This document shows, one piece after another, positions 1-9,899 of a DNA stretch of 62,903 bases. The DNA is from Desulfosarcina cetonica JCM 12296 (GTDB lineage Bacteria > Desulfobacterota > Desulfobacteria > Desulfobacterales > Desulfosarcinaceae). The notes beneath the pieces were generated by a model that ran no database searches, was not told the DNA's origin, and saw only the letters and a program-made list of their open reading frames with translations. The first letter of the stretch is position 1. Each line of letters opens with the position of its first letter. The DNA is taken from NCBI RefSeq assembly GCF_001311845.1, contig NZ_BBCC01000017.1, forward strand, positions 1 through 62,903. Reading direction: 5' to 3'. Made by a program: the position numbers and the translations under genes.

Positions 1-20
1 GGGCTTTTTACGAATCCGTC
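1..20. repeat. Partial copy of a short extragenic repeat
   Basis: The first 20 bases match the 3' part of a short repeat seen in fuller form near 40062 and 55895. That repeat is the palindrome CCGATATCGG followed by GCTTTTTACG and ATCCG. Its left part would lie outside the window. It is probably a terminator-like or repetitive extragenic element. Confidence 0.45.
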
Positions 21-67
21 GGAAATGCGACTTCTTACGAGTTCATCAAGAATAGAAGAATAGGGCA

Positions 68-98
68 GCCAGGGCCGGATGGCGCTGTCTGCCCTGGC
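68..98 (-). terminator. Possible terminator of the PspA/membrane-protein operon
   Basis: An 8-bp perfect stem (GCCAGGGC/GCCCTGGC) with a 15-base loop sits just downstream of the minus-strand gene ending at 119. The downstream minus-strand sequence is T-rich but lacks a clean T run, so termination is only suggested. Confidence 0.35.
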
Positions 99-118
99 CG
101 ATTTCATGGGGGGCTTCC

Positions 119-658
119 TTACTCTTCCAACAAGCGTTTGACATCCCGACACGCTCGCTCAAACGGATCTTCTTGGGCCGTTGCCGATGAGTCCCGGCGG
201 CTGGATGGAACGATGAAAAAATAAAGCGCCTGCATCAGGAAGAACAACCAGATGGCGATGGCCCAGGAGATGGCCGTTGTCGGATGGAAAAAGACCGTCA
301 GGGCGATGCCGCCACCAATGGCGATCGTTTCCGCCAATAATGCCCGCAAGGGGGTGGTGGTGAAGCAGATGCCGCTGCGAATCCAGGCCAGCATTCCCAG
401 CCCCAGGCAAAAAAATCCGGTGTAGACGCCCGGCCACAATGCCGCTCCCAAAAGCAGGCCCATGGGAAAGAGGATCGTGGCCGGATGCCGCCTTCCCCAA
501 CGGGCCAGCAGCAGGGCATAGATGAGAAGATCCAGCCACAGGGTCAATTTGAAGGCCATGGACCCACCGATGGGACCGGCCAGCCAGCCGGCCACCGGCA
601 TCACGACCAGGGCACTGATCAGTCCATAGATCAGTGTCGTTCGAATCGATGGGGTCAT
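119..658 (-). CDS. Hypothetical multi-pass membrane protein in a PspA operon
   Basis: This 179-residue protein has about five hydrophobic segments spread over residues 8-150 and a short charged cytosolic tail rich in Asp, Glu and Arg. Its ATG overlaps the stop of the PspA-like gene upstream (ATGA), so the two are translationally coupled. I do not recognise a named family. From context it may be an inner-membrane partner of the PspA-like coiled coil, but that is inference. The start is well fixed by the overlap. Confidence 0.7.
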   Translation of the reverse strand: MTPSIRTTLIYGLISALVVMPVAGWLAGPIGGSMAFKLTLWLDLLIYALLLARWGRRHPATILFPMGLLLGAALWPGVYTGFFCLGLGMLAWIRSGICFTTTPLRALLAETIAIGGGIALTVFFHPTTAISWAIAIWLFFLMQALYFFIVPSSRRDSSATAQEDPFERACRDVKRLLEE

Positions 659-1215
659 AGCTGGTCTCCTTTCTGTAGTGCTTCCTTACGCTGTAAAAGC
701 TCCAGTTCGACGGCCTCGTCGCCGTTTTCCAGGGGGTCGGTATTCATTGGAAACGCGTGTGCGGCCTGGCTGAAGCAGTCATCCGCTACCGGCTGGCAAT
801 ACCGGTCGGCCCTGGCCTTGAGCGATTCGAATTGCAGCCGCTGTCGCGAGAGAACTTCCGCCAAACGCGCCTTGTCCGTCGACAGGGCGTCTTGTTGTTC
901 CTTGAGATGGCGGATGGTGGCATCCAGGCTGCGACGACGGCGGATCAACATTCTGGCGATGTCATCCTTTTCTTTGGCAAGGGCCAGATTGAGATCCGGT
1001 TCCAACTGCTGCATTTCTTCACTACGATGCGCCACTTGGGCGGCAAGCCGGTCCAACCGTTCGGTCAGAGCGACCATCTGACGCGTTTTTTGATCCAGGC
1101 TTTCCTCCATTTCCCTTAAGTATTGCTTGAGCAGCAGCCCTCTGTCTTCAAGCTGGTCCATCACGCCGTGGGCATCGGCCTTGCAAAGTCTCAACAAACG
1201 GCTCATCAGTGACAT
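655..1215 (-). CDS. PspA/IM30-like coiled-coil protein
   Basis: This protein of about 186 residues is almost entirely predicted helix. It opens with an amphipathic segment (MSLMSRLLRLCKAD) like the membrane-binding start of PspA/Vipp1, followed by long heptad-like stretches rich in Glu, Arg, Gln and Leu. PspA-family proteins bind stressed inner membranes. It is shorter than the usual 220 or so residues. The start at 1215 is chosen because an AGGAG ribosome site lies just upstream; an ATG 33 bases further up lacks one. The stop overlaps the start of the membrane protein downstream. The PspA assignment rests on architecture, so sequence-level homology is less certain. Confidence 0.7.
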   Translation of the reverse strand: MSLMSRLLRLCKADAHGVMDQLEDRGLLLKQYLREMEESLDQKTRQMVALTERLDRLAAQVAHRSEEMQQLEPDLNLALAKEKDDIARMLIRRRRSLDATIRHLKEQQDALSTDKARLAEVLSRQRLQFESLKARADRYCQPVADDCFSQAAHAFPMNTDPLENGDEAVELELLQRKEALQKGDQL

Positions 1216-1308
1216 ATTTGGCTCCTTTATTATGGGGATTGGCAACAAGATATCTGCGGAAAGGCTGAGGGGTAAGCATCCGGTCCCGTCAGCCTTTCGC
1301 TGATCGTG

Positions 1309-2744
1309 TTATTTCTGGTGTTTGTCTCTTCTTTTCTGGTAGCTGTCATACTGCAGGGATTTGGCGGCCTGTTTCTTTTTCGCGGCCACGGCGGCCGGCG
1401 GGCCGGCGAACGTGTCGTCAACACTTTCCCGCAACGCCTGGACATCCGTGTCGAGGTTTTGGGTCACCTTGCTTGAGCCGACCACGGCATTGATGGCCGC
1501 CTGTTTGGTTTTGTAGGCTTCGATGCGCTGCTGGGCGCGCTCTTTTTCCCCGTCACGGATATCGGCGGCCACGGACTCCTTCAGTTGGCTGAACTCCTCC
1601 TGAACCACCTGATCGGCCCAGGTTTCCTTTTTAATGCTGGCCATGACCGCTGCCGGGTCGGGAACACAAGCCACTGTCAAAGGCTGGGCAAGGGCCGAAG
1701 TTTGCGGCTTGCCGTCCATGATAGAGTCGGCTTGCACCTGGCCCAGAAGGATTTCTCGTTCGGTTGCCGTGGGAACCTGGAAGGTCAGGTACAAAGTGCG
1801 CTGCTGGCCGGACAACAGGTTGCCGGGTGCGATGACGGCTGCTTCGCTCTCGTGATGAATGGGATAGCCGCCGGCACTGATCAGCCGAACCCCGGCTCCC
1901 AAGGGAATGCGGATTTTCACATCGGTGGCGGCCACCCGGCGGCTGGCGGACAGCTCGTCTTCGAAAACATGGGCAAAGGCCTGTGGGTTTTCCAGAAAGT
2001 GGTAGCTGCCGGCCCCATGATCGGCGATGGTGGTCATGAGCATTTCATTGAAATCCAGACCGACGCCCACCGTGCTGATGGAAAAGCGATGTTCCACCGC
2101 GGCCGTCGCCATGATACCCAGAGCCGCTGGATCCGTGATTCCCTGGTTGGCCAGGCCATCGGAAATGAGAATGACTTTGCGCTGCCGCTCGGCGCCGGGC
2201 GCTGGGTCATGAGGTCGATGCCTTGCTTGAGACCACCTCCCAGGTTGGTGCCGCCGCCCGAGGTCACCCGCTGGACCAGCGCGCTCAGCCGCCGATGGTT
2301 GTTTGCCGTGATGGGAACCAGGGCGGAAGGGGTTTGGACGCCGTCGGAATAGGTGACCAAGGCCAAACGATCATCCGGGCCGAGTTGATCCAAAAGCCGG
2401 ATCACGGCCTGGCGGGCATCCTGGAGTTTTTGTCCCTCCATGGATCCGCTACGGTCCAGGACGATCACCAGATCGGCCGCCGGAATGGGCAGCGAAGCGT
2501 CCTCTATCAAGTGGGGGGCCGTCAGGCTCAGGGCCACGGTGACACGGCCGTCACCGTCCTTGAGCACTTTTTCCTGGACCACCTCACCGGAAATCGTGAG
2601 GCCGGTGTCGTTCACCGGAATAGAATCCGTCGGAACCGGTGTAGACGCTGCCGGGTTGCCCCGATCGGCCATGGCGGCCAGGGCCGCTGTGGTACCGATG
2701 ATCAGGGCGATGATGGCGAACAAGCTTTTTCTGGATGGGGTCAT
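1309..2744 (-). CDS. Secreted von Willebrand factor A domain protein (frame interrupted)
   Basis: Two overlapping reading frames (2744 to about 2190, then about 2190 to 1309) join into one protein of about 478 residues if one C is restored in the C/G-rich stretch near 2190-2205. The N-terminus is a signal peptide or membrane anchor. The vWA domain carries the metal-site motif DRSGSM near residue 97, with TSGGGTN and the ISDG strand following. After the vWA domain come a beta-rich region and a Lys/Glu-rich helical tail. Such proteins usually act as extracytoplasmic ligand- or metal-binding scaffolds. It is divergent from the two-component pair at 2954 and next to the PspA-like gene, which suggests an envelope-stress setting. 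A real pseudogene is possible but unlikely given the many similar breaks in this window. Confidence 0.75.
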
Positions 2745-2953
2745 TGGAATGCCTCCTTTGGGAATGAAGTGAAGATAAATGCTGTCAGCGATGGTTCATG
2801 ATGGGATTGTACGTGGCCTGGCTTGAAATACAATTCAAACAAATGCAAAAGGTTAGCCTGCTTTTTTTTGCATAACTTTTACTTTGCCGAAGGCTTTGAT
2901 CGTGTAATAGAAAGGAATCGTAGCGGACGTTTTTTTAAATTCAAGGAGACCGT

Positions 2954-3652
2954 ATGGTTCAGCCCAAGGCCAGCATTCTGGTGGTGGAGGACGACCCGGC
3001 CATTTCAGGGGGACTCTGCGACGTATTGGTGTTCAACGGCTATGCGGCCCATGCCGTTGCCGATGGCAGCAAGGGGTGTGAGGCGATCCTGAGCGGACAG
3101 TATGACCTGGTCCTGCTCGATGTGATGCTGCCCGGTATGGACGGATTTACCATTTGCCGGGAAGTGCGCCGCAAGCGTCCCGCCCAACCGGTGGTCATGC
3201 TGACGGCCAAGGGTTCTGAAGATGACGTTGTCACGGGATTCAGCGCTGGGGCCGATGATTACGTGAGCAAACCCTTTTCCCTGCGTGAATTGATGGTGCG
3301 CGTGGAGGCGGTGCTGCGGCGCAGCGGCAGACCGGTGGGGGATGAGAAAATTCGTTTCGGCGGAATCCTCTTCGACGGCGCCAATCTTCAGGCAAGTGCC
3401 AATGATCGCGTGGAACCGTTGACCCGACGGGAGATGGACATCATGGGGTATCTTTTCCGGCACCAGGATCGCATCGTCTCCAAGGGCGAACTGCTCACTG
3501 AGGTCTGGCATTACACCGATCCCGGAGTGGAAACACGCACGGTCGATATTCACATGCTAAAGCTGAGAAAAAAGCTGACGGCCCTGACCGGCGGCCATGG
3601 ACTGATCCGGACCGTGCGTGGTGAGGGCTATCGCTTGGAGACGGCGCGGTGA
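2954..3652 (+). CDS. OmpR/PhoB-family response regulator
   Basis: At 232 residues this has the normal length for the family. The receiver domain shows the acidic pair EDD near residue 11, the phospho-acceptor Asp in LLDVMLPG (about residue 54), the Thr of MLTAKG and the Lys of VSKPFS. A winged-helix DNA-binding domain (about 130-230) ends with RTVRGEGYRLE. An AAGGAG ribosome site precedes the ATG. The stop overlaps the GTG start of the histidine kinase, so this is a co-translated two-component pair. Targets are unknown; the divergent vWA/PspA-like genes are natural candidates. Confidence 0.93.
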   Translation: MVQPKASILVVEDDPAISGGLCDVLVFNGYAAHAVADGSKGCEAILSGQYDLVLLDVMLPGMDGFTICREVRRKRPAQPVVMLTAKGSEDDVVTGFSAGADDYVSKPFSLRELMVRVEAVLRRSGRPVGDEKIRFGGILFDGANLQASANDRVEPLTRREMDIMGYLFRHQDRIVSKGELLTEVWHYTDPGVETRTVDIHMLKLRKKLTALTGGHGLIRTVRGEGYRLETAR

Positions 3653-5612
3653 AACGCCTGCGCGTTTATATGATCCTTTTTGGCGTGCTGCTCAGCCTGC
3701 CATTGCTCTTCGTGGGGTGGCGTACCTACGGCGCCCTGGACCGCGAAGCCGAAGCTCAGGTACGCTTTTTTGCCGAACGGCTCTTCGACGATATGGAAAC
3801 CGAAATGGCCGAACTGGTCCAGCGCGAGGAGCGGCGCGGTGTGGACGCGTATCGCCATACGCTGGTTCAGGATGGCCACCCGGTGGTGTCCCCCCTGGCC
3901 CATGGAAGCAGTGATGATTTCATCCTGGGCTATTTTCAGAACAACCCGGACGGTTCCTTTCAGACGCCGCTGGCTGCGGATGCGACCCGGGCTCCCGTTT
4001 CCGTTGCCGGCCAGGTACGCCAGCTCGAAGCGATCAACATGATCTTCAATCAGCGCAAGGCAGGGGCTACCGGGACGGTCAACGATGCCACCAAAGCCCC
4101 GATCAAGGCTGAAAAAACGCCGATCATGGCCCAAAATACCCAGGCGGCCTTTGCCGATCGTTACCTCAACACCTTTGACCGCAAAAAGAGTAAAAGCGTC
4201 CTTGGGCAGCAGAAAACGCGTGTCGAAGAGATTACCGCCGGTCAGGCCATGCAGTTGGCCCGATCGGAAGTCCCCGCGGCCGCGCCTAAAACGGCAGAGT
4301 CCATCATCGCGGGCGCTGTCCGCCCACGACCAAATGCCACGATCCCGGCATCCGAGCGAATGGCCGAGGACGCCTTGGAATCGGAGCCGTCCGTGTCGGC
4401 ACCTCCAGCGATGCGCCGGTCACCAGCCGTACCGGCAGCGGTGAAGCCTGACGACGATCGCTTTCGCGTGGAAGTGGCGCCCTTGCAGGCAGTCACCATC
4501 GATTCGGGGCGCGTTTTTATTTTCCGACGCATCGGCATTGGCGGACAGATTTATCGCCAGGGATTCGTGTTGGAAGTTCAGCCATTTCTGGAGCATTTGC
4601 TCAAGGTCCATTATGATCCCCAACCCATCGCCCGCTATACCCGCTTGAGTCTGCAGGCCGCCGGGGTCAGGGCCGTCCGTTCATCCGGAAGCACGGGCGC
4701 GACACCGGGAACGGGTGATCGGCTGGCCGCAAGAACCTTTCCGGCACCCTTCGGGTTCGTGACGGCCGAAATGCGCGCCGTGGCCTTGCCGCCGTCTCCC
4801 GCCCGACAAACTCTCACCCTGGCCCTGGCCATTCTCGGGGTGGTCATGGTAGCCGGCCTGGTGAGCATATACCACGGTGCCCGTTCGGTCCTGGATCTTT
4901 CCGAGCGTCGTTCGCGTTTCGTTTCAGCCGTGACCCACGAACTCAAAACCCCGCTCACCAACATCCGTATGTATGTGGAGATGCTCGAGCAGGGAATTGC
5001 CGCCACGCCTGAACGGGAGCAGGCTTACCTGGGCATCCTGGCATCGGAAAGCGCGCGTCTGTCCGGATTGATCAACAATGTGCTGGAACTCTCCCGATTG
5101 GAGAAGCGCACACGTCAGTTCACCTTGACCAAAGGGGATCTCAGTGATGTCCTCACCGATGTCCAAGCTGTCATGGCCGAAAGCCTGGCTCGCGAAGGCT
5201 TTACCCTGACCGTCAAGGCCGATGATCTGCCGCACTTCGCCTATGACCGCGAGGTGCTGGTGCAGGTGCTGATCAACCTCATGGAAAACAGCATCAAATT
5301 CGGCCGCCACCTGACGGATAGGCACATTACCATCACGGTTCGGCCGAAGGATGGGTGGGTCGAACTGACGGTCGGCGATACCGGCCCGGGCATTCCCCGG
5401 CGAGCGCTGATGCGGGTATTTGAGGATTTCTATCGCGTGGATAACAACCTGACGCGCAGTACCGGCGGAACCGGGATCGGTCTGGCCTGGTGAAAAAATT
5501 CGTCCTGGCCATGGGCGGGCGGGTACGGGCGGACAACAACGCCGGCCCCGGTTGTGCGATCACCATCAGCCTGCCGACCAAACGGCAACCTTCTCCGCAT
5601 AAGGTGTCATGA
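3649..5612 (+). CDS. Sensor histidine kinase with a large periplasmic domain (frame interrupted near the end)
   Basis: The protein is about 654 residues once one C is restored near 5487, which joins GTGIGLA to the final G-box and gives a stop overlapping the next gene (ATGA). The order is TM1 (residues about 8-25), an extracytoplasmic region of about 350 residues with a Pro/Ala-rich linker, TM2 (about 385-407), a HisKA H-box HELKTPL, then an HATPase domain with N-box (NLMENSIKF) and G-boxes (GDTGPGIP, GTGIGLA). The GTG start overlaps the regulator stop. The sensor region matches no domain I recognise. As given, the frame ends at 5493 and loses about 40 residues, most likely through a sequence deletion. 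Confidence 0.88.
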
Positions 5613-6208
5613 AAACCAAAATCGACCAACTGCAACCGATCTACGACAACTTCGAAGCCGCGGCGCAATCTTATAAGGCGGATGCCGCCTGCGCCAAGGG
5701 CTGCGCCTTCTGCTGCAGCGATGCCGGCAGCATCGATATCACCACGCTGGAGGGCCTGGCGATCCGGGATGTCATTGCCGCCATGCCCCGGCCCCGGCAG
5801 ACAACGCTAAAAAAAATGCTGTCGGCCGACATGCGGCGACGGGAGCAAAAAAAAGTCTCGGCCTGCCCGTTTCTCATGAAAAACCGGTCCTGCATGATTT
5901 ACGCGGTTCGCCCCTTTGCCTGTCGACGCATATACTCGCTCAAGATTTGCGGCCCGGATCAGCATCCCCTGCTCAGCCGCCAGGTGATGGACTTGGGCGA
6001 TGCGGCCATCCGGGCGCTCCAGTCACTGGACGATACGGGGTATAGTGGCCACCTGTCCTACATTTTGCACATGCTCGACACCCCGGCTTTTCTCAATGTC
6101 TACCTGGCCGGTGAGCACAAGCCTGAAGCAGTGATGGTTTTCGGAAAAACCCACGGCATTGGAATCAATCGCATGCTGGCGGCTGGCGGACCACGGACCG
6201 GTGCATGA
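5609..6208 (+). CDS. YkgJ-family cysteine cluster protein
   Basis: This 199-residue cytosolic protein has the spaced Cys pattern of the YkgJ/CxxCxxCC family: CAKGCAFCC near residue 29, then CPF, SCMIY and RPFACRRIYSL near residues 84-110. The Cys residues are thought to bind a metal ion or an iron-sulfur cluster; no biochemical role is established. Its ATG overlaps the corrected stop of the histidine kinase, so it is probably the last gene of that operon. Nothing coding is seen from 6209 to 6394. Confidence 0.82.
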   Translation: MKTKIDQLQPIYDNFEAAAQSYKADAACAKGCAFCCSDAGSIDITTLEGLAIRDVIAAMPRPRQTTLKKMLSADMRRREQKKVSACPFLMKNRSCMIYAVRPFACRRIYSLKICGPDQHPLLSRQVMDLGDAAIRALQSLDDTGYSGHLSYILHMLDTPAFLNVYLAGEHKPEAVMVFGKTHGIGINRMLAAGGPRTGA

Positions 6209-6394
6209 CGCCCTGGCCGGCGCGGTTTCCATCTTTGGGCAAGCGGGCTTTGAAAAATGAGATTGCATCCGCAAAGAGTTTGGTGTAATCAACGAACCTT
6301 TTTGGGTTAATGGAAACGCGCCATTGGCCTAATCTGTATTTTTGATTCTTGTCCCATGCGACAATGTTATTTAAAAAGGTGGATCGAAGGTCCC

Positions 6395-7098
6395 ATGACA
6401 CTGAGCAAACTGGAAATTCAGCAAATGCTGCGGGAAATGAACGTCAAGTTCGATGCCGACGAAACTTATGACGAACTAAAGCAGCGATTGCAGAAGGAGA
6501 ACCACAGTTTGTGGCTGAAATCCGTGTCGGGTGACCGCGGTGCCACCCGTCCGGAAAGCAAGGTCCGGTACGCAAGCGTAAAAAGGCCGATGTTTCACCC
6601 GTATCAACGGATAGCCAGGGCCTATCCCCTGGAAAAGCCGAGACGCCTGAAAAATACAAATCCCTACATGCCCATGCCCGGAAAGTCGGACCCGTTTTCC
6701 GCTCGCCGGTGATTGAAAAACCAGCTCCCGGCAAGCCATGGAAAGCCGTGGCCGACGGAACGGAACCGTTCAACCGAAAAAAGAACGTCTTCGACTCGGT
6801 GCTGCGTCGCTGCGGCATGTGCTGTGAGCACTGCGGCCAGCCGGCTGCCGCCGATGCCGATCCGGAAACCGCGCTCAAGCCGTTTTATATCCAGCCGCTA
6901 TCCGATGGCGGCGAACACTCCATCAAAAACATGGTGGCGCTTTGCCCGGCCTGCTTTGAAGCCGTGCAAAGCGATCCTTCCCCCAAAGTCATCAAGGATC
7001 TCAAACGTAAGACCCGCTCCAAGCTTTACGATTCCCTCCAGGTGATCCGCAAAAAAACGGTCCGTAAACGGCGCCCCCTGTCAGGCCGACGACAATAG
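6395..7098 (+). CDS. SAP-like / degenerate HNH-type zinc protein (frame interrupted)
   Basis: Two frames (6395-about 6540, then about 6540-7098) join into roughly 234 residues if one base was lost between 6535 and 6575. The first 45 residues (KLEIQQMLREMNVKF and following) resemble a SAP or Rho-N helix-turn-helix. A basic linker full of Lys, Pro and Ser follows. The C-terminal half has two Cys pairs (CEHCGQ and CPAC) around a beta-beta-alpha core resembling HNH endonucleases. The usual catalytic His positions read Tyr and Phe, so it may bind nucleic acid without cutting it. An ATG 39 bases upstream is also possible. The function is unknown. Confidence 0.6.
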
Positions 7099-7177
7099 GA
7101 TCCGCCTATTCCTGATGAATTCGTCAGAATTGGATGGGCACCAACTTTTATCGGGTGCGTTTGCGGATGGTCCGTTG

Positions 7178-9792
7178 TTATCGGTCGATCAGATTCTGGT
7201 AGCGGGCCAGAGTGGCCTCCCAAATCCGGATGGTTTCCTCGTCCTCGGATCCTTTGATTCCGATTTTGTTGAAAAAATTGGCTGCGTTGGCGTAGATCGC
7301 CTTGGAGACCGACTCCTGTAGACGAATTTCACCCTGGCGGAGCATCCGGTTGCCGATGGCCAGCATGCGTTTCAACATTTTGCCGTGATCATGGTGATTG
7401 CGCCGGTTTTTGGCAAAGTAGACCAGTGCCGTCTGGTAGGCGGCGATGAACGGCTCGACATATCCGGCGAAAAAAATCAGTTTGCGATATCCCTCGGAAG
7501 AGAGATAGTAGGTGTCCGGCATACTCGGGTGGGGAACCAGGATGGCCATGTCGATGAAGGCCTTGACGGTCTTGCGCACAATGAAGGCCGGTGGATGTTG
7601 GGGATCCGGGTTGAATTCTTCGGAAAAGAGTTCCTGCAATTGCCGATAGGTGTCGTGCAGATCCGTGGCCGAGAATTGAAAGGCATCCTTTTCCAGAATC
7701 GCAAGGGCTGTGAAGGCCGCCGGAATAAAATGACAAATACTGATATTCTTGTAATAATCCAGTGCGTTGCGTCTATTTTCGACAACTCGCCAATTCTCTC
7801 CGGAACTTCCTCCCTTGGCGGAATCGTCGATGCTTTGGATGAATTTACGGCCATGATAATGGGCCAGGGTATTTTCCATGGCACTCTTGAGATCCTGAGC
7901 CAGGGAGTCGGCCATGGGGGTTCCCTGGGCTTCGAGCAAATGCATGGCCGCCTCTGACCGAAATTCCAATTCCCTGCGGGAGAGCATCTCTCTTCCGCCC
8001 GAGAGAAGCACGCCGGCAATCATGGATTGGGGCGTCACCACGGTCTGCCGGTCGATGGCGTTCATGATTTGGGCCCCGATCTCCCGGCATATCATGTTCT
8101 GTTGTTTGGACGACAGGGGGGAGGCGTTCAGGGCCTGCTCGGCAAGGGCGTCGTTCAGGACACGGGGTTGCCGAAATTGAGGTAGACGCTGCCATAGCGG
8201 GTCTTCAACATGGACTTGGCCTTGAGCATCTGGCGGAAGTTTTCCGGTGGTTTTTTTCCGCCGCTGATCTCATTCAGGTACGATCCCTCATCGGGAATAC
8301 GGTCGTAGGCGATGAAGACCGGAATAAAGATCAGATCCTTGCAAGCCCCTTCGAAATAAGCGTGCAACAGGATGGAGAGCATGCCCAACTGGGGTCGCAG
8401 GAGCTTTCCGCTACGGCTGCGAGTGCCTTCGATATAGACGGCGATGTTGAAGCCTTCCTTGAGCAATTCAAAAATGTAAGCCGAGAAAACCTTGGCGTAG
8501 AAGACCGCCCCCTTGAAGCTGCGGCGAACGAAAAAAGCGCCGACCCGTCTGAAGATCGACGCCATGGGCCAGAAGGCCAGATTTTTGCCGGCAAAGATGT
8601 GCGGGCAGGGCATGTGGTTGTCATAGAGCGTATAGGAGAGCAGGATCGAGTCCATATGGCTCTTGTGGGCGGGAACGAAAATCACCGGTCCCTTGCGTGA
8701 AACCCGTTTGATTTCAGCCAACGCATCGGGACTGGCTGTCACCGATTCGAAGACCACGCGGAGAAAGCGCCCGAGGAGGCGATGCGCCAGATTGATGAAC
8801 GACGGGCTGTAATTGGCGGCGATCTCATCGATATAGCCCAGGGCTTCGTGGTGGGCTTCGAATATCGTGGTGTTTCGGCGCTTGGCATAGGCGACCATGA
8901 ACTGACGCAGTTCCGCGCTGGTGAGAATTTCCTGTTTGATCTCTTCCGGCATCTTGATCGTCGGACCGGTGATGCTGCGTCGATGGGCATTGATCTGCCT
9001 GAGCAAATCCCGACGCAACTTCATGGCCAGGTAAGCGGGGCTGTGTCCCTGGTTTTCCGGCAGGTCGAGAAAATGCTGGAGATTGACGGGGTCGGAAACC
9101 TCGATGAAGATCCGCTCGGGTTTGTTGAAAAGGATGGCCAGGCGCCGCAGCTTGCGCGGTTTCTGGGGGGAACCGAAAACGATGTCGGTCAGCGTGGGGT
9201 AGGTCGATGCCGGTCGTTTGCTGAATAACATCAACTGGGGAACCAGGCAGATGGGGCGCTTCAGATTCTGTTGGATCTGGATCAAATGGCGGATGGGGTC
9301 GGTCTTGGACTTGATGAAACTGCGATAGAAGTCGCGTTTGCCCACCAGTGGCAGATAGGCGGTCGTCCCGCTTTCGATCTCCTCACGGATGAAACCCGCC
9401 TGGTAAGGATCGCGCAAGGCGAAGTGCCGAAAAAAGTGACGGATCTGAGCATACGTGATGAGCAACAGCCTTCCCACCGGCTGCAGAATACGAATTTTAC
9501 CCTCGAAACAGAGTTGGGGGAAGGGCAGGCGGGCTTGCATATAACGCGTAAAATAACATAGGAATTCGAAATAACTTTTATTTTTGGACACATAAACAAT
9601 GACCGCATTATTGGGCAGATCATCGATCGTGCGCTGGAGTTGCGGATTGATCGACACGCCGGAAAACAGCCGGCGTAGGATGAACAGGGTAAAAAAGCCG
9701 ATTCTGGCGGGCAGCCAACAGGCAAACAACTTCTCTGCCGGCCCGGTCATGCGCAGAAGCAGGTCTTTGATCATGGATGCAGTTTTCTTCAT
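7178..9792 (-). CDS. plsB: Glycerol-3-phosphate 1-O-acyltransferase PlsB (frame interrupted)
   Basis: PlsB acylates sn-glycerol-3-phosphate to lysophosphatidate at the inner membrane. Two frames (9792-8155 and about 8160-7178) join if one C is restored at about 8159 (GTGTCC then CTGAAC), giving about 871 residues, typical of PlsB. Acyltransferase motifs are present: the HxxxxD block HKSHMD, the GAFFVRRSF block, the YIEGTRSRSGK block and the later FIPVFIAYDR block. The C-terminal third is helical, as in PlsB. The ATG at 9792 is preferred over a TTG at 9837, but neither has a strong ribosome site. Confidence 0.88.
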
Positions 9793-9899
9793 GGCGCGGT
9801 TATACCAGATCTGTGCAAAAAGGCCACAGACGATCAATGTGTGGCCTATGGTTGTTGTTGTGAACGCAGATTATTCCGTGTGGATTTGAAAGATCACAT

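Noticed and set aside
7178..9792. Two separate acyltransferase-type genes
   Set aside because: The second frame continues the PlsB C-terminus exactly where the first stops, and the joined length is normal for PlsB.
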